Positions 36,117 to 45,125 of a DNA stretch of 54,943 bases are shown here, one piece after another (position 1 is the stretch's first letter; every line of letters starts with the position of its first letter). The translations under genes and the position numbers were made by a program. The DNA is taken from assembly GCA_030425545.1 (NCBI GenBank), contig JAUIAC010000006.1:1-54943 (forward strand), written 5' to 3'. Source of the DNA: a bacterium (GTDB lineage: Bacteria; Myxococcota_A; UBA9042). The notes beneath the pieces are model-generated. The model was not told the origin of the DNA and searched no databases. It saw only the letters and a list, made by a program, of their open reading frames with translations.

Positions 36117-37766
36117 GTGTCGAAGCGCGCGCTGGCGGCGGCTGGGTTCGTCGTGCTCGTCGGCGGTGTCGCCGCTTGGCTCTCGCTCCGTGGTCCGGGC
36201 CAGGGCGCCGCGCTGCGCCTGGCTGACGTGGTGCCGGCAGACGCGCGGGCGACGGTGTGGGTCGACGACGTGGGCGGGCTCTTCGACGCCCTCGGACGGG
36301 TCGGCCGCCGACTTGAAGGCGCGGAGGAGCTGCCACAGGCGCTGGGCATGGCGCTGGGGTTGGAGCGCGCCACAGGGCAAGGGGTCGACGCGGCTGGCCT
36401 GGTCGCCGACTCCCCAGCGGTGGCCTTCGTCTGGCAGGACGCGCTCTGGGCTGCCCTGGCCGTGCATCCCGGACGTGGACCCCAACACATGCGGCGGTGG
36501 CTGGCGGACCGGGGCTTTCAGGTCGCGCCGCTGGGCGCCGCGGATCGCGGCACCTGGCGGGTCACACGCGCCGGGAGTCCGGTCGCTCACGTGTGGGCCG
36601 GTGGCGGCGTCCTGCTGGCGCGCGCGCCGCTGCCCCAGGAGCTCGTCCAGGCGCTCGGGCGCGCCAAGGCGTCGGGCGACAAGGGCGCGCAGGCCCCTGC
36701 GGATCCTCCCGCATCGGACGCCCAGGCCGAGGCGGCCCACGCAGCGTGGGAGGCCGTCGACAAGGCCGCCCCCAGGGCAGGGCCTGGGCTGCTGCACCTG
36801 CGCGCGTCGTTGACCAAGGGCGACGCGCTCCGCCCCGCGATCCGCAAGCAGCTTGGGCTCGCGTCGCTCCTCTTTGGCGGCATGGTCGACGCCGTCCAAG
36901 GCGTCGACGCCGACCTCTCCCTGGGCGGCGACACGCTCGAGCTGCGGGTGCGGCTGCCCTCGGTGCCTGGGGCGTCCAAAGACACGGCGGCCTACTACGA
37001 CGGCTTCCTCTCCGGTCCAGCGCTTGAGCTGGGTGGCGTGCTGCCCGACGAGGTCGCGCTCTGGGGGCGCGCGCACGTGAACCCCAAGCTGCTCGGGATG
37101 ATCCCCGGCTTCCTGCGCGATCGCCTGCTGCCCAAGTCGCTGCTCGGCCGTCTCCACCCCCGCTTTGCCGGCGTCGACGCGCGCAACCTGTTGCTCGATC
37201 GACTCGAGGGGCGTGTGGCTGTGGGGCTCTTGGGTGTGGACGACGCCCTGCCGCTGTCCCCGGCGCAGCTGCGGCGGGTGGACCTGCGCAAGCTCGTCGG
37301 CTGGTTCGCGGCGCTGACCCTGCAGCAGCCCGCGCACGCCACCGCGCTACAGGCTGCCATGCGTGGCCCAGACGACGTCGACGTGGTCCTCGGCGCGTGG
37401 CACGGCTGGCGCGCGACGGTGGGCGGGGTCGACGTGGCGCTGCTCCGCAAGGGCAACGCGCTGCTCTGGATCTCGGGCAAGGGCGAGCTGGCGCGCTTTC
37501 AGCGGGCGGCCTCAGGGCGCTTCCCGACGCTGGGCAAGGCGGCGGGGTCGCCGTTGGAGCGCGCTGTCGCCGCCGACCAGGCCGGGTGGATCGCGTTCGG
37601 CAGCACCACGGGGCGCATCGCCCGGGCGGCCAGGCGTCGCGGCGTACCCGACGCCTTCGTGCGCATGGTGCGCGGCGTCGCGGCGCTGGCCGGCGCGGTG
37701 ACCCTCGACGCCGACGGCCTCGCTCTCCGCGTGGCGCTGCGCCCACGCGCGGTGGCGGCACCATGA
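36117..37766 (+). CDS. Exported protein of unknown function, DUF3352-like
   Basis: About 549 residues with an N-terminal signal anchor (residues 6-22). LRLADVVPADARATVWVDDVGGLF resembles the opening of DUF3352 proteins, where a mature domain begins with a similar phrase, and a repeat of the fold seems to follow in the second half (VDVVLGAWHGWRATVGGVDV). No catalytic motif is visible. It overlaps the ABC ATPase gene by 4 bases and follows wecB by 3, so it belongs to the same operon and may serve the ABC transporter. GTG 36117 is preferred over the in-frame TTG at 36114. Confidence 0.6.
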   Translation: MSKRALAAAGFVVLVGGVAAWLSLRGPGQGAALRLADVVPADARATVWVDDVGGLFDALGRVGRRLEGAEELPQALGMALGLERATGQGVDAAGLVADSPAVAFVWQDALWAALAVHPGRGPQHMRRWLADRGFQVAPLGAADRGTWRVTRAGSPVAHVWAGGGVLLARAPLPQELVQALGRAKASGDKGAQAPADPPASDAQAEAAHAAWEAVDKAAPRAGPGLLHLRASLTKGDALRPAIRKQLGLASLLFGGMVDAVQGVDADLSLGGDTLELRVRLPSVPGASKDTAAYYDGFLSGPALELGGVLPDEVALWGRAHVNPKLLGMIPGFLRDRLLPKSLLGRLHPRFAGVDARNLLLDRLEGRVAVGLLGVDDALPLSPAQLRRVDLRKLVGWFAALTLQQPAHATALQAAMRGPDDVDVVLGAWHGWRATVGGVDVALLRKGNALLWISGKGELARFQRAASGRFPTLGKAAGSPLERAVAADQAGWIAFGSTTGRIARAARRRGVPDAFVRMVRGVAALAGAVTLDADGLALRVALRPRAVAAP

Positions 37767-38485
37767 GTGACGCGCTCGCCATCCGCGCCGCAGGGCTGGG
37801 TCGCCGTTTTGGCACGCCAGACGGCGAGGTCGTGGCCCTCACCGGCGTCGACCTCACCGTGCGGGCTGGCGAGCTGGTGGGCGTGGTCGGGCGGAGCGGC
37901 GCCGGCAAGACCACGCTCCTTCAGCTGCTTGGGGCCCTGGACCGCGGCTACGAGGGCTCCCTCCAGATCGACGGACGTGAGCTTCGCGACCTCGGCGATC
38001 GCGCCCTCTCCCGCTTCCGCAACAGTCGCATCGGCTTCGTCTTTCAGGCGTTCAACCTGCTGCCAGACCTCACGGTGGGCGCCAACGTGATCCTGCCTGC
38101 CCACTTCGGCGTGCAGCTCGACGAGGCCGAGGCCACGCGGCGCGGCAAGGCCCTGCTGCAGCGGGTCGGGCTGCCGGACGTCTGGGGCAAGCGCCCGCTG
38201 ACCCTCTCGGGTGGGCAGCGGCAGCGCGTCGCCATCGCTCGGGCGCTGCTGCTGCGGCCCGCCCTGCTCCTGTGCGACGAGCCCACCGGCGCCCTCGACG
38301 CCACCACCGCGGCCGAGGTGCTGGACCTCTTCGACGAGCTGCGGCGCGAGCAGGGCACCACCTTGCTGCTGGTGACGCACGACCCGGAGGTGCAAGCCCG
38401 CTGCCCGCGCGTGGTCACCCTGGAAGCGGGGGCGGTGGCGTCGGACCGGGTCCGCGCTGAAGGTCCCGCCGCGGGGGACCCATGA
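37763..38485 (+). CDS. ABC transporter ATP-binding protein, LolD/MacB class
   Basis: A 240-residue cytoplasmic ATPase. Walker A GRSGAGKTT (residues 43-51), Q-loop FVFQAFNLLPDLTV, signature LSGGQRQR, Walker B LLLCDEPTGALD and H-loop THD are intact. The sequence is of the class that partners FtsX-type mechanotransmission permeases. Starts in an ATGA overlap with the preceding gene and ends in another with the permease gene. Confidence 0.93.
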   Translation: MSDALAIRAAGLGRRFGTPDGEVVALTGVDLTVRAGELVGVVGRSGAGKTTLLQLLGALDRGYEGSLQIDGRELRDLGDRALSRFRNSRIGFVFQAFNLLPDLTVGANVILPAHFGVQLDEAEATRRGKALLQRVGLPDVWGKRPLTLSGGQRQRVAIARALLLRPALLLCDEPTGALDATTAAEVLDLFDELRREQGTTLLLVTHDPEVQARCPRVVTLEAGAVASDRVRAEGPAAGDP

Positions 38486-40329
38486 AGGCCTCACGCCTGC
38501 TCGGGCTCGTTGGCGTGCACTTGCGTGCCAGCCGCACCAGCGCCGCGTTCGCGGTGGTGGGCGTCGCGGTGGGCGTGGCCTTTCTGTGCTTCTTCGTTGG
38601 CCTCGGCGAGGGCCTGCGCGCGCGTGTGCTGAACCGGATCTTTCCCGCAGATCAGATCGAGATCGAGCCGCGGTCCGTGCGGATCTTCGGCGTCCAAGGG
38701 ACCGTCGGGCAGGCGGCCCTGGACCAGTCCCGCATCGACCGGGTGGCCGAGATCCCAGGGGTCAAGCGCGCGCTCGGCAAGCAGAAGTCGAGCTTCCCCG
38801 CGAAGCTCTGGGGCGGGCGTGATCTCCTCGGCTACAACCTGCACACCGAGGCCTTCTTCGACGGGCTGCCTGCCGAGTTGCTCCGCCCTGAGCTGGCCGA
38901 GTTCGCCGGCGCGGCGCGGGCCGGTCCCGAGGAGCGATGCGACGTCGCTGAAGACTGCCCACCCGGGGCGCGATGTGTGGCCGGGGCGTGCGAGCGGGTG
39001 GTCTGGGCAGCGCGCTTCGACGCGTCGGACCTGAACCTCCGCTGCGTCAACACCTCCGAGTGCGGCGAGGGGCAGGCCTGCGTCGCCGGGGCGTGCGCAC
39101 CGATCTGCGGCTCGGGCCAGCCTCCTTGTGGGACCGGCAGGCGCTGCGTCCAGCCGGCCTGCAAGGCCGACACCGACTGTCCAGACGGCGTGTGCGGCGC
39201 CGCCGGGACCTGTGAGGTCGGCGCGTGTCGCCAGCCGTGTCGCCCCGACGCTGCCGAGGGCGCGCAGGGCAGCTGTCGCGCGCACCAGGCCTGCGCGCAG
39301 GGCCCGCAGGGGACCTTCTGCGCCCCGATGCGCTGTCGACTGGGCCACGTCGAGGACCAGCGCAGCTTGAAACCCAAGCGCGCGCGCGGGCGCGTGCTGG
39401 GCGCCGAGGGTGTGACAGAGCGACCCTGCCCGCCGCGGCTCTACTGCGCCGCCGACACGCCAGACAGCGTCCACGGCAGGTGTGAGTGGCCCGTGCCCAC
39501 CGTGGTGAACCCCCTGCTGCTCGAGGTCTTCAACACCGACATGGCAGCGTCGCTGAACATCGCCCGCGTCGCCTCGCCCGAGATCCTGTACGGGGTCCGC
39601 TACCACATCGCGCTGGGCGACTCGCACTTCACCCGCGACGCCCAGCGGAGTCGCCAGCAGACCAAGCAGGCCGTCGTGGTGGGCTTCTCGGCCAAGGCGC
39701 CCGAGCTGGGGGTCGCGATGCCGCTGGCCTTCGTGCGCCACCACAACGCGCGCATCCGCGGGCGTGACGCGGCCACGACCTACGACGCCGTGCTGGTCGA
39801 GGTCGCCTCCAACGAGCAGGTGGCCGCGGTGATCCAGCAGGCCGAGTCCATGGGCTTCTCGCTGAGCCGGCGGTCCCGCGTGGCGCGGACCTTCGGCACT
39901 GTGGTCTTCCTGGTGTACCTGGCGCTGGTCCTGCTCAGCCTCGTGGTGCTCGCCGTGGCCGGCGCCAACATCACGCACACGCTGGCGATGCTGGTCCACG
40001 AGCGACGGCGCGAGCTCGCCGTGCTGCGCGCGCTGGGGGGAACGCAGCTCGACATCGCGCTGCTGGTGGTGCTCGAGGGCGCGGTGCTCGGCGTCGTCGG
40101 TGGTCTGGTGGGCTGCGGCGCAGCGTGGGTGGGTGCGGCCGTGGTCGAGCGGCTCGCCGCCGACGCGCTCAAGGGTGTGCCGCTGGTGCCGGAGCACTTC
40201 TTCGACTTCCCGCCGTGGCTGTGGGCCGCTGGCATGGGCGTGGCCGTGGCGTTCTGCGTGCTCGGGTCGATCGTCCCGGCGCGACGGGCGACAAAGCTCG
40301 ATCCGGCGGCGGTGCTCTCGCAGCCGTGA
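38482..40329 (+). CDS. FtsX/MacB-type ABC permease with a 24-cysteine exported insertion
   Basis: A 615-residue permease: one N-terminal membrane segment (about 20-42), a large exported region (43-470), three C-terminal membrane segments and the cytoplasmic HERRRELAVLRALGG coupling motif characteristic of MacB/LolC proteins. Within the exported region, residues 153-334 carry 24 cysteines in repeats such as C...DCPPGARCVAGAC, which resemble the Cys-rich modules of myxobacterial lipoproteins rather than any ABC permease domain. With the ATPase it would form a homodimeric mechanotransmission transporter that does not pump through the membrane but drives periplasmic work. Confidence 0.88.
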   Translation: MKASRLLGLVGVHLRASRTSAAFAVVGVAVGVAFLCFFVGLGEGLRARVLNRIFPADQIEIEPRSVRIFGVQGTVGQAALDQSRIDRVAEIPGVKRALGKQKSSFPAKLWGGRDLLGYNLHTEAFFDGLPAELLRPELAEFAGAARAGPEERCDVAEDCPPGARCVAGACERVVWAARFDASDLNLRCVNTSECGEGQACVAGACAPICGSGQPPCGTGRRCVQPACKADTDCPDGVCGAAGTCEVGACRQPCRPDAAEGAQGSCRAHQACAQGPQGTFCAPMRCRLGHVEDQRSLKPKRARGRVLGAEGVTERPCPPRLYCAADTPDSVHGRCEWPVPTVVNPLLLEVFNTDMAASLNIARVASPEILYGVRYHIALGDSHFTRDAQRSRQQTKQAVVVGFSAKAPELGVAMPLAFVRHHNARIRGRDAATTYDAVLVEVASNEQVAAVIQQAESMGFSLSRRSRVARTFGTVVFLVYLALVLLSLVVLAVAGANITHTLAMLVHERRRELAVLRALGGTQLDIALLVVLEGAVLGVVGGLVGCGAAWVGAAVVERLAADALKGVPLVPEHFFDFPPWLWAAGMGVAVAFCVLGSIVPARRATKLDPAAVLSQP

Positions 40330-40334
40330 GCCCG

Positions 40335-40355
40335 CGACGCTCGAGCTGAGCGTCG
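40335..40355. terminator. Hairpin between convergent genes
   Basis: CGACGCTC (40335-40342) and GAGCGTCG (40348-40355) form a perfect 8-bp stem with a 5-base loop, between the ends of the permease gene and the convergent gene. There is no T tract on either side, so termination is only suggested. Confidence 0.4.
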
Positions 40356-40385
40356 GAGGCGGCCGGGCCGGGCGGGGTTCGCGGC

Positions 40386-41528
40386 TCAGGGCTGCCGCAG
40401 GAAGCGCTCGCCGAGGGCGCGCACCACGGCGTGCGGCATCGCGCCCAGGGTCGCCACCACCCGCGGGTCCCAGTGCGGCAGGCCGACGGGGTCGCCCGCT
40501 GCCGCGGCCGCGTTCAGAGGCGGCTCCCACAGCTCGCGGCGCACCCGGTTGTAGCGCGCGACACGGGCCGCCACGCGCGGCGGCGCCACGCGCGTCACAG
40601 GTTCGGGCAGCTCGCCAGGGGTGAGCCCCTGCGTGTCCGGTGCGCCGGCCTCCTCGGCTTGCTCCAGCAGGTTCGCCAGCGCGAGGGCGGGCCAGGGGCA
40701 GGGCGCCGACCGCCGCGCGGTGGTCGGCGGGAGCGCGGGGCCAGCCGCTAGCAGCGCGGTCAGCGCACCGGGCGCCGGGTCCGCGAGCGGACCGCGGTCG
40801 GCCTGCCAGGCAGCCACGGCCTCGCGCAGCGCGGCCCCGACGATGTGCACCGCGTCGTCGACGTTGGCTTGCACACACGCGGCGGGCCGCTCCCTCAAGA
40901 AGGGGCCGGCGCCAGGAGCGGGCTCCAGGCGAAGGGCCTGCACGCGCCCACGGGTGAGCATCAGGGCTTCGCCAGGCGCGACGCGTCGTGCGGACGGAGG
41001 TCGCCCGGCGTCCGCAGCTCCCGTGCCCGCTGGCGGTGCGGGCGAAGCCGTGTCCGCGCCTGCCGGCGCCAGCGCTCGCGACAACACCGCGCGGTCCGAC
41101 GCCACGACGTAGCCTCGGCCGTCGGCGAGGGGGGCCACGTACAGCGGCGCCAGGCCGAGGGCGTCGCTGCACACCAACGCGCCCGCCTGCGCCCGGTGCA
41201 GCACGGCGACGACGCCGTGGCGCCGCAGGGCCGCGAGCCCCTCGGGGCCTCGATGGGCGATCGCCTCGACACAGGCGCCGTGACCGTCCAAGCGCTCGCG
41301 CGGCACCCCCCGCTCCGTCAGCGCCGCGGCGATGTCGCGGAGGTTGAAGAGCACGCCCGTGCGGGCCCCCACCGCCCGCCCGTCGACGCTCTCGCGGATG
41401 GGCGCCTCGGTGGTCGCCAGCGTGCTGTCGGCGTCGTCGACCGAGCGCCACGTGCCGCCCAGGCGAGCGGCGATCGCGGCGCGGCGGCCGGCGTCGGGGT
41501 GGTGGATCAGGAGGAGTCGACCGTGCAT
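40386..41528 (-). CDS. Degenerate asparagine-synthetase-like protein
   Basis: About 380 residues. The first 150 resemble the glutamine amidotransferase domain of AsnB (the phrase VVAVLHRAQ...ALVCSDALGLAPLYVAPL parallels FAFALWD...LLARDRLGIKPLYYA), but there is no N-terminal catalytic Cys. Later, LREAVAAW...GALTALLAAG aligns with the region of the ATP-pyrophosphatase loop SGGLDS, which is lost, and the C-terminus WDPRVVATLGAMPHAV resembles FLDxRLVEFAxxLP. Both active sites are missing, so it is probably a non-catalytic relative. I prefer ATG 41528 (MHGRLL); an upstream GTG at 41612 is open too. Confidence 0.6.
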   Translation of the reverse strand: MHGRLLLIHHPDAGRRAAIAARLGGTWRSVDDADSTLATTEAPIRESVDGRAVGARTGVLFNLRDIAAALTERGVPRERLDGHGACVEAIAHRGPEGLAALRRHGVVAVLHRAQAGALVCSDALGLAPLYVAPLADGRGYVVASDRAVLSRALAPAGADTASPAPPAGTGAADAGRPPSARRVAPGEALMLTRGRVQALRLEPAPGAGPFLRERPAACVQANVDDAVHIVGAALREAVAAWQADRGPLADPAPGALTALLAAGPALPPTTARRSAPCPWPALALANLLEQAEEAGAPDTQGLTPGELPEPVTRVAPPRVAARVARYNRVRRELWEPPLNAAAAAGDPVGLPHWDPRVVATLGAMPHAVVRALGERFLRQP

Positions 41529-41602
41529 GGCGGCAGCATGGGCTGAGTGCGGCTGCGGCTCAACAGGTGGGGCCAGGGGGCCCATGCAGCCTGCCTTCTG
41601 TC

Positions 41603-41631
41603 TTGCATTCACCCGGGGGCGTCCCTACCCT
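41603..41631 (+). promoter_or_regulatory. Possible promoter of the Cys-rich lipoprotein gene
   Basis: TTGCAT (41603-41608) and TACCCT (41626-41631) with a 17-base spacer, about 92 bases before the ATG. The -35 box is identical to the one at 25420. Match is moderate. Confidence 0.35.
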
Positions 41632-41722
41632 CGCTGCCTGCCCAGCCCCGGCGACTCGGGAGCTGCGGGCGGCTCGGAGTGACCCGAACGCCGTCCTGCG
41701 AGGCACGTGAGCGGAGCACCCC

Positions 41723-43507
41723 ATGACTCGAATCTCCCCCAAGTTGATCGCGCTGAGCGCGCTGCTCGTGTTGGCCGCGTGCGGCTCCGACAAGGCACCC
41801 GCAGGCGGAGGCCCGACCGGCGCTGCGTGCACCCTCGACGGCGACTGCGCGGCCGGTGAGGTCTGCAAGGATCAGGTCTGCTCGCCGGCGTTCGCTGGTG
41901 GCGACGTCGCTCCAGGCTTCGACGCAGGGACGGGCGGCGCCGACACCGGCAGCAGCGACGGCGCGGCCGCGGCTGACACGGGCGGCGGCGGCAGCGCGAG
42001 CGGGGAGACCTGTGGCGCGTGCCAGAAGGACGGCGACTGCGCGACGGGGTTCACCTGCGTGCCGCTCCTCAACAGCACCGACAACAACTTCTGCGTGAAG
42101 CAGTGCGCCGCCGACGCCGAGTGCGGCCCTGGGCTGCTCTGCCAGCAGGCGACCCAGGCAGCGCAGAAGTACTGCGTGCCGCCCACGTTCAAATGCGAGG
42201 GCTGCGCTGTCACGGGCTGCGCCGCCGATGAGAAGTGCGACTTCAACGGCGCCCCCCCGACCTGCAAGAAGGTCGGCGGCGTGTGCTCCGAGTGTCAGCT
42301 GAGCAAGGACTGCGCCAACGGCCAGGTCTGCGTGAAGCAGGGCGACAGCAAGATCTGCGCACCGGACTGCGCGGGCGGCGAGAAGTGCCCGGGCAACAGC
42401 GCTTGCACGGCCTTCGACTCCGGCATCAAGGCGTGCGCCTTCGCGTCGGACAAGTGCTGCTTCGAGGCGTCGTGCACCACCAGCTCGGCCTGCCAGGGGT
42501 GTCCGGACAAGTGTGTGGCCGGCAAGTGCGTCGAGTGCACCAAGGACGGGGACTGCACCGACGGCTCCTGCCTGCTGAAGAACTTCACCTGCCAGAAGAG
42601 CAAGTGCCCCGACGACAAGCCGCAGAAGCTGGTCACCGGGGAGTGCGTCGCCTGCACCAACGACACCCACTGCGCGGCCAGCAGCGTCGGGCCCAAGTGC
42701 ATCGCCAACAAGTGCGCGCCCTCGAACCAGAACAACGAGTGCTCGGTGTGCCAGGACCCCTACCCGGGCTGCGTGGAGATCAACGGCGCGTGGTCCTGCG
42801 TCGAGTGCGCGACCGACGACGACTGCAAGAAGAAGGGCGCCGGCTCGTGCTCGGCCAAGACCTACAGCTGCAGCGGCACGACGTCGGGCTCGGGCCCCAC
42901 CTCCGGCACTTGCAAGTCGGACGCCGACTGCAGCGCTGGGACCACGGGGTTCAAGCTCAAGTGCGACACCGGCTCGGGCCTCTGCTATGACACCAACGGT
43001 CAGTGCGACAACGTCACCGCCTTCTGCAACGCCAAGGCGGGCAGCGTGTGCAAGCCCTTCGACCTGCTCGGCCTCGGCGGCGCGGGCGGCGGGCTGCCGC
43101 AGATCCCTGGCCTGCCCAGCGGCGGCGGCCTGCCGTCGTCCTCGGGCGCTGGTGTGTGCAGCTGTGGCACGTCGGGGAGCACCTCGGGCGGCTGGGACAT
43201 GTCGATCTGCAAGGCGCTCAGCCTGAACTCGTGCGACTGCGCCAAGGACTCCAAGAGCAAGGAGTGTGACCCGCTGGGTCTGGGCTCGTGCTGCCAGCAG
43301 AGCTCGGGTGGCGGCGGCGGCAACCCGCTCAGCCTCCTCGCCTGCCTCGGCCAGCTGCAGAACAACAAGCCGGATCCGGCGTGCTTCGGCGGCAAGCCCT
43401 GCGTCGACCTGAGCTGCCTGACCGCGATGACCGGCGGCGGCGGCGGCGGAGCGTCCAGCGGAGGCGGCGGCTACTGCGGCGATCCGACCGCGACGGGCAC
43501 GCCGTAG
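41723..43507 (+). CDS. Cysteine-rich lipoprotein
   Basis: A 594-residue lipoprotein with signal peptide ending LVLAAC (Cys20). A disordered Gly/Ala/Asp linker (about 55-92) is followed by many disulfide-type units of the pattern CxxDxDCxxGxxCxxxxC, similar to those in myxobacterial surface lipoproteins, and then a Gly/Ser/Pro-rich region (about 435-560). No catalytic domain is visible. A surface or adhesive role is inferred. A terminator follows after 70 bases. The repeats are similar in kind to the insertion in the permease at 38482. Confidence 0.8.
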   Translation: MTRISPKLIALSALLVLAACGSDKAPAGGGPTGAACTLDGDCAAGEVCKDQVCSPAFAGGDVAPGFDAGTGGADTGSSDGAAAADTGGGGSASGETCGACQKDGDCATGFTCVPLLNSTDNNFCVKQCAADAECGPGLLCQQATQAAQKYCVPPTFKCEGCAVTGCAADEKCDFNGAPPTCKKVGGVCSECQLSKDCANGQVCVKQGDSKICAPDCAGGEKCPGNSACTAFDSGIKACAFASDKCCFEASCTTSSACQGCPDKCVAGKCVECTKDGDCTDGSCLLKNFTCQKSKCPDDKPQKLVTGECVACTNDTHCAASSVGPKCIANKCAPSNQNNECSVCQDPYPGCVEINGAWSCVECATDDDCKKKGAGSCSAKTYSCSGTTSGSGPTSGTCKSDADCSAGTTGFKLKCDTGSGLCYDTNGQCDNVTAFCNAKAGSVCKPFDLLGLGGAGGGLPQIPGLPSGGGLPSSSGAGVCSCGTSGSTSGGWDMSICKALSLNSCDCAKDSKSKECDPLGLGSCCQQSSGGGGGNPLSLLACLGQLQNNKPDPACFGGKPCVDLSCLTAMTGGGGGGASSGGGGYCGDPTATGTP

Positions 43508-43577
43508 AGCAGACCGACGCGGCGGCGACGCCTCGAGGCGCGCGTCGCGACCCTGTCTACAGCGACTGAACGACGGA

Positions 43578-43614
43578 GACGCCGGCTTGGAGACGAGCCG
43601 GCGTCTTCCGTTTG
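43578..43614 (+). terminator. Intrinsic terminator of the Cys-rich lipoprotein gene
   Basis: GACGCCGGCT (43578-43587) and AGCCGGCGTC (43596-43605) form a perfect 10-bp stem with an 8-base loop, followed by TTCCGTTTG. The rest of the 311-base gap (43615-43818) shows nothing that I can support. Confidence 0.75.
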
Positions 43615-43818
43615 AAGCCGTCGTGGGCTTGAAAGAGAGGGCCCGTCGTAGCGCCGCTTGGCGTTCAGCGCCCAGCCCCACGAGCAGCGCCGCGCGCCGG
43701 GCGACGGCAGCAGTCCACAGCCCGAGGGCGGCCGCGTGGCCCGCTGCTGAGCAGGCCCGTCAGCGGCCACCGCAAGACGCTCAGTCCCGCGGGCGCGGCG
43801 CACCAGCCGCCACTGCGG

Positions 43819-44295
43819 CTACTTGCGTCGCCGGCGCCTCGGTGCGCGCCGCTTGCGCCGCTTGCGCAGCTTGCGCTTGTTCACACGGCGGCGAATCTTC
43901 TCGAGGCGCGCCTGCTCCTTGGCAGCCTGCTTGGCGGCGAGCCGCCTGGCGTGAGCGCGCGCCCGCTCCAATCGACGCTCCACACGCGCGACCTGACCAC
44001 GCTCGAACGCGCGATGCTGCGCCTCTGTGCAGCGCACCTGCAGGGTCTGGCCCTTGTGGATGGTCGCGTCCGGGAGGTGATTGTCCCGGATCAGCGTCTC
44101 CACGGTGGTGCCCAGCCGACGCGCCACATCGCTGAGGTAGCGCTCGTCGGTGATGGTGATCTGAAAGGTGCTGCGGGGCGCCGCCGACGGGATCACCGTC
44201 AGCCGGTGCTTGGGGGCCGAGCTCGGCGCGTCGCACGCGACCAGTCCCGGCGTGAGCAGCAGAGTGATCAGGGCGTTGGACAGTGCGCGGCGCAT
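43819..44295 (-). CDS. LysM-domain lipoprotein with polybasic C-terminal tail
   Basis: A 158-residue protein. A lipoprotein signal peptide ends PGLVAC (Cys21). Residues 44-88 form a LysM-like peptidoglycan-binding domain (FQITITDERYLSDVARRLG...LIRDNHLPD...IHKGQTLQVRC). From about residue 95 there is a helical segment of almost only Arg, Lys, Ala and Glu, ending with a tail of about 25 residues that is nearly all Arg and Lys. The tail could bind nucleic acid, lipopolysaccharide or polyanionic wall polymers. Its neighbour is the Cys-rich lipoprotein gene, facing it. Confidence 0.75.
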   Translation of the reverse strand: MRRALSNALITLLLTPGLVACDAPSSAPKHRLTVIPSAAPRSTFQITITDERYLSDVARRLGTTVETLIRDNHLPDATIHKGQTLQVRCTEAQHRAFERGQVARVERRLERARAHARRLAAKQAAKEQARLEKIRRRVNKRKLRKRRKRRAPRRRRRK

Positions 44296-44525
44296 GTGGG
44301 GGACCTCTGGCTGCCGTCGACACTAGGGGAAGGCACCACGAGCGCCACTTTTTCGAAGCTCGGCGGAGGCGGACCACGTCACGTGTCTGGCGGCGCCCGC
44401 CACGCCGGGGCTCGCCCTCGTTGAAGCGGGCAGTGGGCGGTCGTCGAGGGGAGCGTGCGACGCTCGCCTACGCTATGGTCCCCCGCGTCCGGCGAGCGTG
44501 CCGGCGGCCCATACTGGACCCACGC

Positions 44526-45125
44526 GTGACAGCCCCTTCCCAGCCCCCCGACGAGCCTCAGACGTCCGACGGCCCACCTCGTCTCACGCTGGCCATGGCG
44601 GCCGCGTTCTACGGCGTCATGTGGTCGCTAGCGCTGGTGTGGGCGTCGCTGACCACGCCAGGAGCCCCGCTGCTGTGGCGCATGCCAACCCAGGACGCCG
44701 TCACGGTCCCTTGGTGGGCTGCCGGCGTGGGGCTGGGGCTCATCCTGACGCTCGCGACCTGGGTGGCGGAGCCGCTCTGGCCCGCGCTGCGCCGGCTCAC
44801 GCGCGAGCTGGCCGGGCTGATCGGTCGCCGCCCCTGGTGGGACACCCTTGCGCTGGCCGGCCTCTCCAGCGTCGCCGAAGAGGCCTTGTTTCGCGGGCCC
44901 ATGCAGCACGCCCTGGGCTACGTGGTGACCTCGGTCCTCTTCGCTTTGGTCCACGGCGGTCCCACGCGCCGGACCTACGCGTGGGGCACCTTCGCCCTGG
45001 TCGCCGGTCTCAGCTTCGGCCTGCTCGCCGAGGCCTACGGGTCGATCTGGCCCGGGGTGGTCGCGCACTTCGTTGTCAACGCCATCAACCTGCGTAGACT
45101 GTCGCATCGCTCGGAGGCGCAGTGA
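44526..45125 (+). CDS. CPBP-family intramembrane metalloprotease (CAAX protease-like)
   Basis: About 199 residues with five or six membrane segments. The motif EEALFRGPMQ with the glutamate pair, FALVHGG and HFVVNAINL are the three active-site signatures of the Abi/CPBP family, whose members cleave peptides within or at the membrane. The start is unsure: GTG 44526 gives a compact N-terminus, while ATG 44475 is open too; neither has a clear ribosome binding site. It overlaps the next gene by 4 bases. Confidence 0.8.
   Translation: MTAPSQPPDEPQTSDGPPRLTLAMAAAFYGVMWSLALVWASLTTPGAPLLWRMPTQDAVTVPWWAAGVGLGLILTLATWVAEPLWPALRRLTRELAGLIGRRPWWDTLALAGLSSVAEEALFRGPMQHALGYVVTSVLFALVHGGPTRRTYAWGTFALVAGLSFGLLAEAYGSIWPGVVAHFVVNAINLRRLSHRSEAQ

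Noticed and set aside
38491..41451. 986-codon minus-strand frame opposite the permease
   Set aside because: Antisense shadow spanning two genes; Arg/Ala/Pro-rich, no family.
41609..43681. 690-codon minus-strand frame opposite the Cys-rich lipoprotein
   Set aside because: Shadow of the codon pattern in a GC-rich gene.
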